Assembly (NCBI GenBank): GCA_003599885.1
Contig: QZKW01000028.1
Location: 1 to 63,863 of the forward strand
Source: Desulfobacteraceae bacterium
Lineage (GTDB): Bacteria; Desulfobacterota; Desulfobacteria; Desulfobacterales; Desulfosalsimonadaceae
DNA: 63,863 nucleotides
Direction: 5' to 3'
This document shows positions 8,966 through 17,134 of the stretch, one piece after another; position 1 is the first letter of the stretch; each line of letters opens with the position of its first letter. The notes under the pieces are model-generated. The model was given only the letters and a program-made list of their open reading frames with translations. It did not search any database and was not told the origin of the DNA. The translations under genes and the position numbers were made by a program.

Positions 8966-9127
8966 TTGTGCTACCGAATGCGATAATTGAATTTTCCCCG
9001 TCAAAAGTTTACAAAACGGCTGACGTGACAATAAATATGCCTTGAGAATAATGAGTTCAGAAGATAGAATTTTACCGAGAGAATCAATTATATATCGCCG
9101 TCAGCGCCGTAAGGGGGTAAGGGAATC

Positions 9128-9532
9128 ATGAAGAAACTAATGTTGGCGTTACTTTTTGTATTGTTCTTTTTTTCACCATCTTCGGCTGATCCTGGAAAAG
9201 AATGCAAAGAATTTGCTGCGCTTTACATCAACATGGAAGATAGTGGCGGGTACGTCGAAGTTTATTATGTTGATTGCGAAGGGAAATCACAGAAGGAAAA
9301 ATTTAAGCATGAGTCCGGAGTCCTTTGTGTTGATACGGATTACGAAATCTTATTAGTGGCAATTCCTTACGATGATTATGAATTCATTGGGTGGGGGGAT
9401 GATGACATCTGGGGGTATGAAGTTGCAATGTACTTGTGTGAAGACTTGTATCTTGCCCCAAGATTCCAGGAATACCATCATCACCATGATGACGATGATG
9501 ATGACACTTGTTTTATTAAAAGTTTGAAATAA
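9128..9532 (+). CDS. Small secreted protein with His/Asp-rich tail
   Basis: The 134-residue product starts with a clear signal peptide (KKLMLALLFVLFFF then SPSSADP), preceded by a purine-rich ribosome site. The mature part has six cysteines, is acidic (DDYEFIGWGDDDIWG) and ends with four histidines followed by six aspartates and a Cys (HHHHDDDDDDTC). Such a tail should bind divalent metal ions. It lies alone between two terminators in an AT-rich stretch, with AT-rich codon use unlike the GC-rich neighbours, which could mean transfer. No family is recognised and the function is unknown. Confidence 0.65.
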   Translation: MKKLMLALLFVLFFFSPSSADPGKECKEFAALYINMEDSGGYVEVYYVDCEGKSQKEKFKHESGVLCVDTDYEILLVAIPYDDYEFIGWGDDDIWGYEVAMYLCEDLYLAPRFQEYHHHHDDDDDDTCFIKSLK

Positions 9533-9638
9533 AGACTCCTCGCTCTGACCGGTGGAATTAAAAATCAAGGTTATCACAAGCCCCCGTTGGTTTAATGGGT
9601 AAGATGTTCCCCGATTTCTAAGCTCTTTTGAATTTACA

Positions 9639-9678
9639 CAAAAAAAGCAGGCCGGTTGACCGGCCTGCTTTTTTGTGA
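9639..9678. terminator. Bidirectional terminator between convergent genes
   Basis: AAAAAAGCAGGCCGG pairs with CCGGCCTGCTTTTTT around a four-base loop. It is A-rich on the left and T-rich on the right, so it serves both the plus-strand gene ending at 9532 and the minus-strand lipase ending at 9700. Confidence 0.88.
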
Positions 9679-9699
9679 ATTTCAGAGATAGGACTTTTA

Positions 9700-10530
9700 T
9701 TAATTCGGTGATAAATACTGCAGAGCTTTATCGGCCACTGAGGATTGCGTCACCAGTTCCATGTGATCATAACTCCAGAAATCGCCTATATGGGTTGCTC
9801 CGCTGATCTGAGAGGAATTGCGGGGGACCGCCCCGTCGCTGTCCGTCCAGTAAATGGTGGACAGTGCCGTCCAGCCGACGGATAATTCACCGCCCCACCC
9901 CCAGCAGTCCCATCCATCACCGTCACCGCGAATGGTATAAATTTTTCCGCCACCGTACATGGGACCGGGAGCGGGATAACTTGCATTGAAGCTTGAGCAC
10001 CAGCTAGGTTTCAAATTATTAACAGCCGCCGTTGCACCCACGAAAAAAGCCAAAAACTCTCCCACATATGCCAGATCGGATCCTTGATGCGGTGTACCTA
10101 ATGTCACCAAACCAGCTACTGTACTGGGATTATTATAGATATACCTTCTTGAAACCAAACCGCCCATGCTGTGGGCAATAATTTTGATTTTGGAACTCAG
10201 GCCGTAAGACTGCTGCAACTTCTGGGTTTTGGTCCGCATTTGGGTTGCCTGGGTTGCGACATCGTCATCACCAGCGGAATAATTATTTTCTCCGCAGCAA
10301 TACATTGTGCGGCCGTTTATCGTCCGGGTCCATACACGGGTGGAGTTATCCGTATAAATCGCATAGACATTTCCGGATCCGTATTTCTGGAGACATTTAT
10401 CCAGAAAACTGGTGCTCCATTGATGCTTGTTTGTCAGACCATGAACCAGGACCAAGTCATAGGTTCCGGCAAGTGCGTAAACCGAAGTAAACAGAAAAAT
10501 TCCTAACGCAATCAATATAATCTTTTTCAT
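9700..10530 (-). CDS. Secreted alpha/beta-hydrolase lipase
   Basis: The 276-residue protein has a signal peptide (MKKIILIALGIFLFTSVYALA) and an alpha/beta-hydrolase core of the bacterial triacylglycerol lipase type. The oxyanion strand LVLVHGLTNKHQW opens the fold, the nucleophile elbow is AHSMGG near residue 120, LGTPHQGS follows, and the likely acid and histidine lie in TDSDGAVPRN and YDHMELV near the C-terminus. It should be exported and hydrolyse lipid esters. The gene is monocistronic and ends at the bidirectional hairpin. Codon use is moderately AT-rich, like the neighbouring small secreted gene. Confidence 0.88.
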   Translation of the reverse strand: MKKIILIALGIFLFTSVYALAGTYDLVLVHGLTNKHQWSTSFLDKCLQKYGSGNVYAIYTDNSTRVWTRTINGRTMYCCGENNYSAGDDDVATQATQMRTKTQKLQQSYGLSSKIKIIAHSMGGLVSRRYIYNNPSTVAGLVTLGTPHQGSDLAYVGEFLAFFVGATAAVNNLKPSWCSSFNASYPAPGPMYGGGKIYTIRGDGDGWDCWGWGGELSVGWTALSTIYWTDSDGAVPRNSSQISGATHIGDFWSYDHMELVTQSSVADKALQYLSPN

Positions 10531-10822
10531 TTTCCCCTCCCCTTGAATATAAACACTAAATTTTTTAATTAACTCAATTTGCGAAACGAAACACCGTTTA
10601 CTCTTTGGTGCAAAAAAAAATTCGGACTTGATTTCAAGCTAAAATAATTGAAAAGAAATTTCAATCGGGGAAACCCTGATTTTTAAACGCGAAAACCCTG
10701 AAATTTCCATTTGAATTTGTCAGCATTAATTTGATGTAAATGCAAAGACTCTTCGATATTTTTTTATCTCAAGAGATTTCCCTTAGACCGCTGAAAGTAA
10801 AGTGCCGCGATAAGCATAATCA

Positions 10823-11020
10823 TCAGATGACACATGGTTTTGTCACCCGTTTTAATATGTGCATGACAGCAGGTGCATTATCCGCAATAAAAATGGACAA
10901 TACTTCAAGATCGTCTTCGTCAATGCCGATGCCGCTTTTTACCAATAAATGAGAAATACAATCGGCGGCATCAATCACACGATCATAAGCATCGGCTTCT
11001 TTTTTGGTAACATGAGACAT
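10823..11020 (-). CDS. Truncated YebG-like protein
   Basis: The 65-residue product aligns with the helical part of the gene just upstream (KKEADAYDRVIDAADCISHLL against KKDAETYDIMLDAADQLAEFI), which is the conserved region of the SOS-associated YebG family. It lacks the N-terminal beta-hairpin and the charged C-terminal tail of its neighbour. It follows the longer gene by 9 bp and its ribosome site is weak, so it may be expressed by coupling or be a decaying duplicate. A tandem duplication is inferred. Function unknown. Confidence 0.55.
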   Translation of the reverse strand: MSHVTKKEADAYDRVIDAADCISHLLVKSGIGIDEDDLEVLSIFIADNAPAVMHILKRVTKPCVI

Positions 11021-11029
11021 AGATCGTTG

Positions 11030-11377
11030 CTATTTATCTCTTTTACCGGGCTGTTTCGGGGTTTCCTTTTTACTCCCGATTTCTTCTGGTGTTTCTTCAG
11101 ATTTTGTAATTTTTTCATTGGAGGGAGATGGGGACAATGGTTTTACCGTTTTTAGAATTTTAGTAACTTCAGGTCCGTTTTTGGCGAGAAATACAGAGAT
11201 TTCATTGATGGACTTATCATCCAGTTTGCATTCGAGTTCCCCCTTTTTAATGAATTCCGCAAGCTGATCGGCAGCATCCAGCATGATATCGTAGGTTTCG
11301 GCGTCCTTTTTTTCAGTAAAAACCTTGTCAAGTTCCACGCCATTCCTGACGACAAAAAATTTAGCAATAACAGCCAT
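11030..11377 (-). CDS. YebG-family protein
   Basis: The 115-residue product starts MAVIAKFFVVRNGVELDKVF and continues TEKKDAETYDIMLDAAD, closely matching the layout of enterobacterial YebG (MAVEVKYVVIREGEE..., FTSKKEADAYDKMLD), a small protein induced in the SOS response in E. coli. The C-terminal 30 residues are a charged, disordered tail. The start at 11377 is fixed by an AGGAGG site nine bases upstream; upstream ATG codons have none. A perfect 10-bp palindrome CATACGTATG (11402-11411) lies in the probable promoter and could be an operator. Whether LexA controls it here cannot be judged. Usual YebG length is about 95, so the tail is longer. Confidence 0.72.
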   Translation of the reverse strand: MAVIAKFFVVRNGVELDKVFTEKKDAETYDIMLDAADQLAEFIKKGELECKLDDKSINEISVFLAKNGPEVTKILKTVKPLSPSPSNEKITKSEETPEEIGSKKETPKQPGKRDK

Positions 11378-11421
11378 GATTAAAAATCCTCCTTTTCGAA
11401 CCATACGTATGACTTGAAGAC

Positions 11422-11458
11422 AAAAATCCATATTCACTCTGGTTGAATATGGATTTTT
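11422..11458. repeat. 15-bp inverted repeat (AT-rich)
   Basis: AAAAATCCATATTCA at 11422-11436 is the reverse complement of 11444-11458, separated by 7 bp. It lies 45 bp upstream of the YebG-like gene, so it could be a terminator for something upstream or an operator for the pair. Confidence 0.55.
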
Positions 11459-11480
11459 TAAAAAAGGGAATTTGTAACTG

Positions 11481-11600
11481 CTCAGGTATTCAGGAGCTAG
11501 AATTCAGAAGACAGAATAAAGGAACCGGCAAAGCGATTTGAAAATTTAATGGTGTGGCAGGCCATTCTGACTCCTGACGCCTGAATTCTGAATACCTGAG
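11481..11600. repeat. Non-coding element bounded by 13-bp inverted repeats
   Basis: CTCAGGTATTCAG at 11481-11493 is repeated inverted at 11588-11600, and both ends also contain AATTCAG. The inside is made of short alternating AATTCAG and CTGA-type units. No gene is visible. It resembles the short intergenic repeats that are common in deltaproteobacterial genomes, but that link is from memory. Confidence 0.55.
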
Positions 11601-11621
11601 TAGGTACGGGTATTTTTACTT

Positions 11622-11664
11622 AAATTGATCGTTTTCTTTGACACTCAAAGAAAACGATCAATTT
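11622..11664. terminator. Perfect 19-bp hairpin downstream of the 322-residue gene
   Basis: AAATTGATCGTTTTCTTTG at 11622-11640 pairs perfectly with 11646-11664 around a 5-bp loop. It sits 12 bp past the stop codon of the minus-strand gene at 11676 and is probably its transcript end, although no long T tail follows. Confidence 0.55.
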
Positions 11665-11675
11665 GGGTGATGATA

Positions 11676-12644
11676 TCATCCCTGTGCCGCTTTTTCGAGT
11701 TCATCCAGCTTGGCGGGATCGGAAACTGCAACGTCCACAAGGCTCTTGGGGATGGAACTTTGTTCACACATGGTCCTGATTTCTTTTTCTTCTTCGCTGA
11801 ATTCCATTATTTCGCGAATGGAATCAATGAATGCAATCATCTGGTCCGGAGCGATTGCATCCAGGGAAGGCCCTTCAGCCGCTGCCTTTTTCTTGGCCGC
11901 TTCTTCTGCTGCCAGCCGTTCTTTTTCCTTGATTTCCTCTTCCATGGCTTTTTTGACATTGTCAATCGCCGCCTGGTCGACTTTCGCCATCTCTATGATC
12001 AGCGCTTCCGCGACATTGTTCGTCAACAGATGCTTTACCCTTTCCGCATCCGGCTTGCCGTCAACCGCCGTGAGCAGCGTTTCCACTCTTTTTATTTCGG
12101 CTTTTTCCGCGGCAATCGCAGCGATTACCTCGGCCAGTTTTTCCGCGGTAATGCCCAGTTCGCTGATGATCAATTCGGACGCCACGTCTTCCTTGATGAG
12201 GAAACGGATGCTTTCATCGCCGGTCAGTGCTTTGGCTTTTTTAACGAGCAAATCGAGTCTTGCCTTCTCGACAGCCTTTATTATTTCCGTTCTGCGATCG
12301 GCATTTCTGAGCTCTTTCCACGTGCCGCCCAGGTTATTGAGAAGCGTCGCGGTTGCGGCATACGGATCAAGCACATCCTCCAGTGTAAGGGCTGCGAGCG
12401 CATCATTGAAATCCTTTAACATGGGGTGCCCGACCTTCAGCATGTCGTCCATCGCCCATCTCAACTGCAGCATCCCGCCCCCGCTGCGCGAAACATTATA
12501 ACCGGTATTGTCGAGTTCTCCGGCAATCTTTTGAATCGCTTTTTCCTTGCCCTGGCCTGAGAGTTCCTGCACGTTCAGTCCAAGGAAAGTCTCCTCAATT
12601 AACAGCCAGAGCGGTTTGTTCTTTATTTCATCGGTCGTCGTCAT
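11676..12644 (-). CDS. Helical cytoplasmic protein, unknown function
   Basis: The 322-residue product is not recognised. It has no signal peptide or membrane segment and is predicted almost entirely helical, with a lysine/glutamate/alanine-rich coiled-coil stretch at about residues 225-255 (EEEIKEKERLAAEEAAKKKA) linking an N-terminal domain to a C-terminal helical hairpin. The N-terminal region has Trp/Leu pattern LWLLIEETFLGLN and a Gly-rich loop SRSGGGMLQLRW. A good AGGAG site lies before the ATG. It is separated from the upstream tsaC-type gene by 84 bp and is followed by a perfect hairpin. Codon use matches the housekeeping neighbours. Confidence 0.6.
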   Translation of the reverse strand: MTTTDEIKNKPLWLLIEETFLGLNVQELSGQGKEKAIQKIAGELDNTGYNVSRSGGGMLQLRWAMDDMLKVGHPMLKDFNDALAALTLEDVLDPYAATATLLNNLGGTWKELRNADRRTEIIKAVEKARLDLLVKKAKALTGDESIRFLIKEDVASELIISELGITAEKLAEVIAAIAAEKAEIKRVETLLTAVDGKPDAERVKHLLTNNVAEALIIEMAKVDQAAIDNVKKAMEEEIKEKERLAAEEAAKKKAAAEGPSLDAIAPDQMIAFIDSIREIMEFSEEEKEIRTMCEQSSIPKSLVDVAVSDPAKLDELEKAAQG

Positions 12645-12727
12645 TTTTTCTAATCTCCTTTTGTTGAAAATTGTTAAGGGGAGACCCCCTGTTAATCCTT
12701 ATGCAAAAGAAATAAGCATGATTTTTA

Positions 12728-13438
12728 TTATTTATCAACCATGTTAATCACCCCGGAAACCAGTTCCTTTTTTGATACTGCGCCTTCCCGTAAAATTTGC
12801 GGAGGGTCGGTCGTCATATCGATTACGGTGGAGCCGGTTCCCCCGTTTAACCGGCCGGCATCAAGGATCAGATCCATTTGATTTAAAAAGTCCCGGGGCA
12901 GGTCTTCGATACGGCTCACGCCGGGAGCTCCGGAATAATTGGCGCTGGTGCCGGTGAGAGGACAGTCAAGGCATGCGACAAGCTGAACGGCCACCGGATG
13001 TTCAGGTATCCGGACCCCGATTTTGCCGGTTCCGGCAGTCAAAAGCGTCGAGATCCCTTCTTTTGCCCGAAAAACCAGGGTGATTCGGCCCGGCCAGAAA
13101 CGGTCCATAATGGGGATGGCCGCTTCGGGGACTTCTGCCACAAACGATGTCAAGGCGTCCCTCGATTTGACCAATATGGAAACCGGTTTGGCGGCGGATC
13201 GCCGCTTGATTTGAAACAGGCGGCCGATGGCCTCAGGATTATTCGCATCCACGCCCAGACCATAGAGGGTGCGGGTTGGAAAAACAACCAGACCGCCCGC
13301 ATGGATCACCCTGGCCGCCTCCCGAATCACCGATGCATCCGGGCTGTCCGGATTTATCTTGTAAACAGGGGGATTACATGTTGAATTTTTTGGCTTTTTG
13401 CTCAACCTGGTCCGCCATTTCCTGTTTAAAATCCGCAA
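12728..13438 (-). CDS. tsaC: Threonylcarbamoyl-AMP synthase (TsaC/YrdC/Sua5 family)
   Basis: The product contains the YrdC fold that makes threonylcarbamoyl-adenylate for the t6A modification of tRNAs reading ANN codons. Recognisable parts are IHAGGLVVFPTRTLYGLGVDANN, then IKRRSAAKPVSILVKS, then RFWPGRITLVF and GTSANYSGAPG. Usual family members start only a few residues before the KINPDS segment, whereas this frame starts with TTG at 13438 or TTG at 13405, both inside the previous gene, because no start codon is found after the purD-purE stop at 13374. The true start is therefore uncertain, and translational coupling with the upstream gene is likely. Confidence 0.88.
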   Translation of the reverse strand: MRILNRKWRTRLSKKPKNSTCNPPVYKINPDSPDASVIREAARVIHAGGLVVFPTRTLYGLGVDANNPEAIGRLFQIKRRSAAKPVSILVKSRDALTSFVAEVPEAAIPIMDRFWPGRITLVFRAKEGISTLLTAGTGKIGVRIPEHPVAVQLVACLDCPLTGTSANYSGAPGVSRIEDLPRDFLNQMDLILDAGRLNGGTGSTVIDMTTDPPQILREGAVSKKELVSGVINMVDK

Positions 13439-15140
13439 GCAGGCCCTGGAGTTCGGGATCTGCGGTCGACAGAATCTGGACCGCGAAAATTCCCGCGTTT
13501 CTGGCCCCGGATTTGCCGATGGCCATGGTGGCCACGGGTACGCCCGGCGGCATTTGCACGGTAGACAGCAATGCGTCCAGGCCGTTTAATGCGGAAGAGT
13601 CGATGGGCACGCCGATGATGGGAAGGGTGGTGTGTCCGGCCAGTGCGCCTGCCAGATGGGCCGCATGGCCTGCACCGGCGATGATCACCTTGAATCCTTT
13701 TTTCTGGCCGTTCACCACAAAATCCACGGCCCGTTTGGGGGTCCGGTGAGCGGACGCCACGGTGATCTCAAAGGGCACGCCGAATTTTTTGAGGATGTCT
13801 GCGGCTTCTTTCATCACCCCGTAATCGGAGTCGCTGCCCATGACAATGCCCACCAGCGGCGGGGTTTCCAGTCTTTTTAAGGCTTTTTGTCCGATATCGG
13901 TCCGGTGATACGCGCCGTCCCAGGTGATTTTGGCGGCCGCCTGATAGGCCCGCTCGATGGCGAGTTTCACCGTGTCTCCCAAAGCCGTGACACCCAATAC
14001 CCGGCCGCCGCTGGCGGTTATTTTTCCCGATTTTTCTGCGGTTCCGGCATGAAACACCATCACATCTTTCATGCGCCCTGCATTTTCAAGGCCGGATATG
14101 GCCATTCCTTTTTTATACGCACCGGGATATCCTTTGGATGCCATGACCACGCATACCGAAGGCCGGGGGTCGATTTCCAGGCGGCACTGGTCCAGTCGGC
14201 CTTCGATCACCGCCTCCATGATCGGGACAATGTCAGATGTTATACGAACCAGCAGGGGCTGGGTTTCCGGATCGCCGAACCGGGCGTTGAACTCAATCAC
14301 CTGGACTTTGTCCCGGTGGATCATGAGGCCTGCGTACAACACCCCTTTGTAGGGCCTTCCTTCGGCGGCCATGGCTTTGACCGTCGGGATCATGACCTGA
14401 TTCATGATTTTTTCATGCATGGCCGCGTCCACCACCGGCGCCGGAGAATAAGCGCCCATGCCGCCGGTGTTCGGTCCCTCATCATTATTATATATGGTTT
14501 TGTGGTCCTGGGAAGACGGCAGGGGCAACACAGTGGCGCCATCGGTAAATGCAAGAAAAGACGCTTCTTCCCCGATCAGGCAGTCTTCAATCAGCACTTT
14601 GTTGCCCGCATCCCCAAAGGCTTTTCCCTCAAGCATCATCTTTACCGCATCGACGGCTTCTTCCCGGGTTTTGCACACCACCACGCCTTTTCCGGCAGCC
14701 AGCCCATCGGCCTTGACCACGATGGGGGTTTTGCTGCTTTTGATATAGGCGGTTGCTTTTTCAACACTGGCGAAGGTTTTTCCCATTGCTGTGGGAATGT
14801 TGTATTTGAGCATGAGTTTTTTGGTAAAGGACTTGCTGGCTTCTATTTCTGCGGCTTTTTTGGACGGCCCGAAAATTTTGAGGCCTTTTTTTTCAAAAAA
14901 ATCGACGATGCCATTTGATAACGGGGTTTCCGGACCCACCACCGTGAGATCAATCGCTTCTTTTACCGCAAATTCGGCCAGGCGGATCACATCTCCCGAA
15001 TCAATGGGAACACAGGTCGCGATGGCAGCGATACCCGCGTTGCCGGGCGCGCAATAAATCTGTTTCACTTTCGGGCTGCGGGCGATTTTCCAGGCCAGCG
15101 CATGTTCCCTGCCGCCACTGCCAATAAGAAGTATTTTCAT
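13374..15140 (-). CDS. purD-purE: PurD-PurE fusion (GAR synthetase / N5-CAIR mutase)
   Basis: One open frame of 588 residues joins two purine-biosynthesis enzymes. Residues 1-425 are an ATP-grasp phosphoribosylamine-glycine ligase (PurD: LLIGSGGREHALAWKI start, FGDPETQPLLVR and PSVCVVMASKGYPG). From about residue 430 a complete class I PurE follows (GIVMGSDSDYG, ASAHRTPKRAVDF, GAGHAAHLAGALA, then LLSTVQMPPGVPVATMAIG). The two steps are non-consecutive in the pathway. There is no frameshift between them, so the fusion is real in this sequence. The stop overlaps the next gene's possible start region. It sits in a run of core genes with ddl and tsaC. Confidence 0.93.
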   Translation of the reverse strand: MKILLIGSGGREHALAWKIARSPKVKQIYCAPGNAGIAAIATCVPIDSGDVIRLAEFAVKEAIDLTVVGPETPLSNGIVDFFEKKGLKIFGPSKKAAEIEASKSFTKKLMLKYNIPTAMGKTFASVEKATAYIKSSKTPIVVKADGLAAGKGVVVCKTREEAVDAVKMMLEGKAFGDAGNKVLIEDCLIGEEASFLAFTDGATVLPLPSSQDHKTIYNNDEGPNTGGMGAYSPAPVVDAAMHEKIMNQVMIPTVKAMAAEGRPYKGVLYAGLMIHRDKVQVIEFNARFGDPETQPLLVRITSDIVPIMEAVIEGRLDQCRLEIDPRPSVCVVMASKGYPGAYKKGMAISGLENAGRMKDVMVFHAGTAEKSGKITASGGRVLGVTALGDTVKLAIERAYQAAAKITWDGAYHRTDIGQKALKRLETPPLVGIVMGSDSDYGVMKEAADILKKFGVPFEITVASAHRTPKRAVDFVVNGQKKGFKVIIAGAGHAAHLAGALAGHTTLPIIGVPIDSSALNGLDALLSTVQMPPGVPVATMAIGKSGARNAGIFAVQILSTADPELQGLLADFKQEMADQVEQKAKKFNM

Positions 15141-15194
15141 CGATTGCGTTCCTTTTTATAAAAAATTTAATAATTTATTAAGGGTATGCATCCG

Positions 15195-16136
15195 TTACGG
15201 GTGATGCTTTTCCAGTCCCAGAGCAATCAACCGGTCAAGCAGTTGGCCAAAATCCATGCCGGCCGCTTTTGCGGCCAGCGGCAGCAGGCTTTCCGTCGTC
15301 ATTCCCGGAATGGTATTGGTCTCCAGAACGTAAATATCGTCTCCCCTTACGATCATATCCGTGCGGCTGTAGCCTTTGCAGAAGAGCGCTTCATGCGCCT
15401 TGCCGGCCAGGTTTTTCGCTTTTTCCGTTAACGGTTCGCTGATCCGGGCCGGGCAGATTTCCCGGGTTTCGCCTTTTTTATATTTTGCCTCATAATCAAA
15501 AAACGCATGGTTTTTTTCCGGAATGATTTCAACCAGAGGCAGGGCTTCCAGAGCGTTGTTGCCGAGGATTGCACCGGTTATTTCCGTGCCCGCGATGTAT
15601 TCTTCGAGCAAAATGGCGTTATCCAGGGCGAAGGCTTTGTCCATCGCCGCCTGGAGCCTGTCTTTGGAATGGACAATATCCATGCCGATGCTCGACCCGC
15701 CGCTGGCCGGTTTTACCACAATCGGCAGGCCCAGCCGGTCCACGCAGCCGTCGATGTCGATGGGGCCCCCGGCGTTGAAGCTCATGTATGCCGGGACCGG
15801 AATCCCGGCCTGAAGATAAAGGCGTTTGGCCGCCAGCTTGTTCATGGCAATGGCGCTTCCCAATGGATCTGAACTCTGGTAGGGGATTTTCAGGAGATCC
15901 AGCAGGCCCTGAACCGTGCCGTCTTCTCCGCCGGTCCCGTGAAGAATGATCAGGGCCACATCAATTAAGGATGCATCCGCAATCAGTTTGGGTATGTCGG
16001 TCAACGGATCATACCGGCGCACATTGTATCTGTCCGGCGACAGGGCCTGGAAGACCTGATTTCCGCCGGAGATCGAAACATCGCGTTCTGTGGAGGTCCC
16101 GCCGGAGAGAAGCGCAACTGTAATTTTGTTTTTCAT
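15195..16136 (-). CDS. ddl: D-alanine-D-alanine ligase
   Basis: The 313-residue ATP-grasp enzyme makes the D-Ala-D-Ala dipeptide for peptidoglycan in the cytosol. Visible motifs: ALLSGGTSTERDVSI near the start, LHGTGGEDGTVQGLLD near residue 83, VVKPASGGSSIGM near residue 155, and EFNARF-like C-terminal block here ETNTIPGMTTESLLP. Length and motif order match Ddl. It is followed by purD-purE after 54 bp and preceded closely (13 bp) by the SHOCT-protein gene, so a minus-strand operon from 17089 down to 12728 is likely. Confidence 0.95.
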   Translation of the reverse strand: MKNKITVALLSGGTSTERDVSISGGNQVFQALSPDRYNVRRYDPLTDIPKLIADASLIDVALIILHGTGGEDGTVQGLLDLLKIPYQSSDPLGSAIAMNKLAAKRLYLQAGIPVPAYMSFNAGGPIDIDGCVDRLGLPIVVKPASGGSSIGMDIVHSKDRLQAAMDKAFALDNAILLEEYIAGTEITGAILGNNALEALPLVEIIPEKNHAFFDYEAKYKKGETREICPARISEPLTEKAKNLAGKAHEALFCKGYSRTDMIVRGDDIYVLETNTIPGMTTESLLPLAAKAAGMDFGQLLDRLIALGLEKHHP

Positions 16137-16149
16137 TTTTTACCCATAA

Positions 16150-16638
16150 TCAGTTGTTAAAAAACGATTTTTTCGCCTGATCGTACTCTTCGGCGGTGAT
16201 AAGATTTTTTTCCCGGAGGCGGGAGAGTTCCGTCAGTTCGCGGAGTCGAATTGACCGGGGATCCTCCAGTTGGCGTGATGTGGGGGATGGATCCATGTCA
16301 ATCACATGGGATTTGGCATCATCCCCGGCGATTTTTAAAGAGGCCAGCCCCCCCAGTAATTTGACTTCTATTTTTTTTCCTTTCAATTCCGGAAGAGACA
16401 GCATCTGGTATACCATCTGGCCGCCGTCTTTTTTCATATAACGGAAAAAAAAGTATACAGCGCCTCCAATCAAGGCGCACCCGCCCAGAAAAATCCAGAA
16501 AATATAATTGACGATGCCGCTGAAGAAAAGAACGAGAATGCCCATTACGACGACGAGAATGACATGGAAAAGCAAGACGGATGACGCCAGGAAAAGGCTG
16601 CTGACAAGTGAGGTTATTTCATTTTTGTTTTTTAGCAT
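16150..16638 (-). CDS. Membrane protein with C-terminal SHOCT domain
   Basis: The 162-residue product has two hydrophobic segments near residues 12-40 and 45-68, then a soluble part that ends with a short SHOCT-type oligomerisation motif (LRELTELSRLREKNLITAEEYDQAKKSFF, the LI-T-EEF-KK pattern). Such proteins have no enzymatic activity; the SHOCT part mediates self-association. It lies 13 bp from ddl and 52 bp after the DUF1992 gene. Function unknown. Confidence 0.72.
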   Translation of the reverse strand: MLKNKNEITSLVSSLFLASSVLLFHVILVVVMGILVLFFSGIVNYIFWIFLGGCALIGGAVYFFFRYMKKDGGQMVYQMLSLPELKGKKIEVKLLGGLASLKIAGDDAKSHVIDMDPSPTSRQLEDPRSIRLRELTELSRLREKNLITAEEYDQAKKSFFNN

Positions 16639-16690
16639 GGTTGTATGTCGTGCTTGTCTGGTCCCAGGCTGCCCCAGTAAGGAAAACCGG

Positions 16691-17089
16691 TTACTTGTTG
16701 ACGGATTGTCCGTTATTATTCAACGATAGCCGGTCGACAACCCGTTCTTCATATTTTTGGGGAAGTTCAAACTCGATGGCGCTTTTTCGCAGCGTGTTGA
16801 GTTTCATGATTAAATAGTTTAATTTTTTCAGAGTTTTGTATTTTAATTGTTCATCGGTCATTTGCTCCAGGAGCGCTTCCGTGCTGGTGATTTCCTTTTT
16901 TATAGCAAGTTCTGGAGGAACATAGTCCGCATTTTTGAGCATTTTATACGCCAGGCGGAGATCCTCGGGTATTTGGCCGGTCTCTTCAAAGCGCAAGGGT
17001 TTGCCGGCTCCCGGAAGATTTTCAAAATCCCCGTTTTTCTGGGCCTGACGGATCCGCTCTTCAACAATTTTTTCAAAACCGGTGATCAT
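16691..17089 (-). CDS. DUF1992 protein (DnaJ-C28-like conserved domain)
   Basis: The 132-residue product matches DUF1992 by its opening FEKIVEERIRQAQKNGDFENLPGAGKPL, a motif shared with eukaryotic DNAJC28. It is cytosolic and of unknown role. It opens the minus-strand run that includes ddl and purD-purE. The upstream flank holds a long inverted-repeat element and then the border of the genomic island. Confidence 0.88.
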   Translation of the reverse strand: MITGFEKIVEERIRQAQKNGDFENLPGAGKPLRFEETGQIPEDLRLAYKMLKNADYVPPELAIKKEITSTEALLEQMTDEQLKYKTLKKLNYLIMKLNTLRKSAIEFELPQKYEERVVDRLSLNNNGQSVNK

Positions 17090-17134
17090 GAAGATTATGT
17101 ATCCAAGTTAAAACAAACTGTCAAATTGCTTATT

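Noticed and set aside
9580-9626. A tRNA-Arg-like 5' half (GCCCCCGTTGGTTTAATGGG)
   Set aside because: D-arm pairing is poor and the T arm and 3' acceptor are missing, so it cannot be called a tRNA; at best a fragment.
13887-14918. A 343-codon plus-strand open frame
   Set aside because: It is antisense to the purD part of the fusion and has no family motifs.
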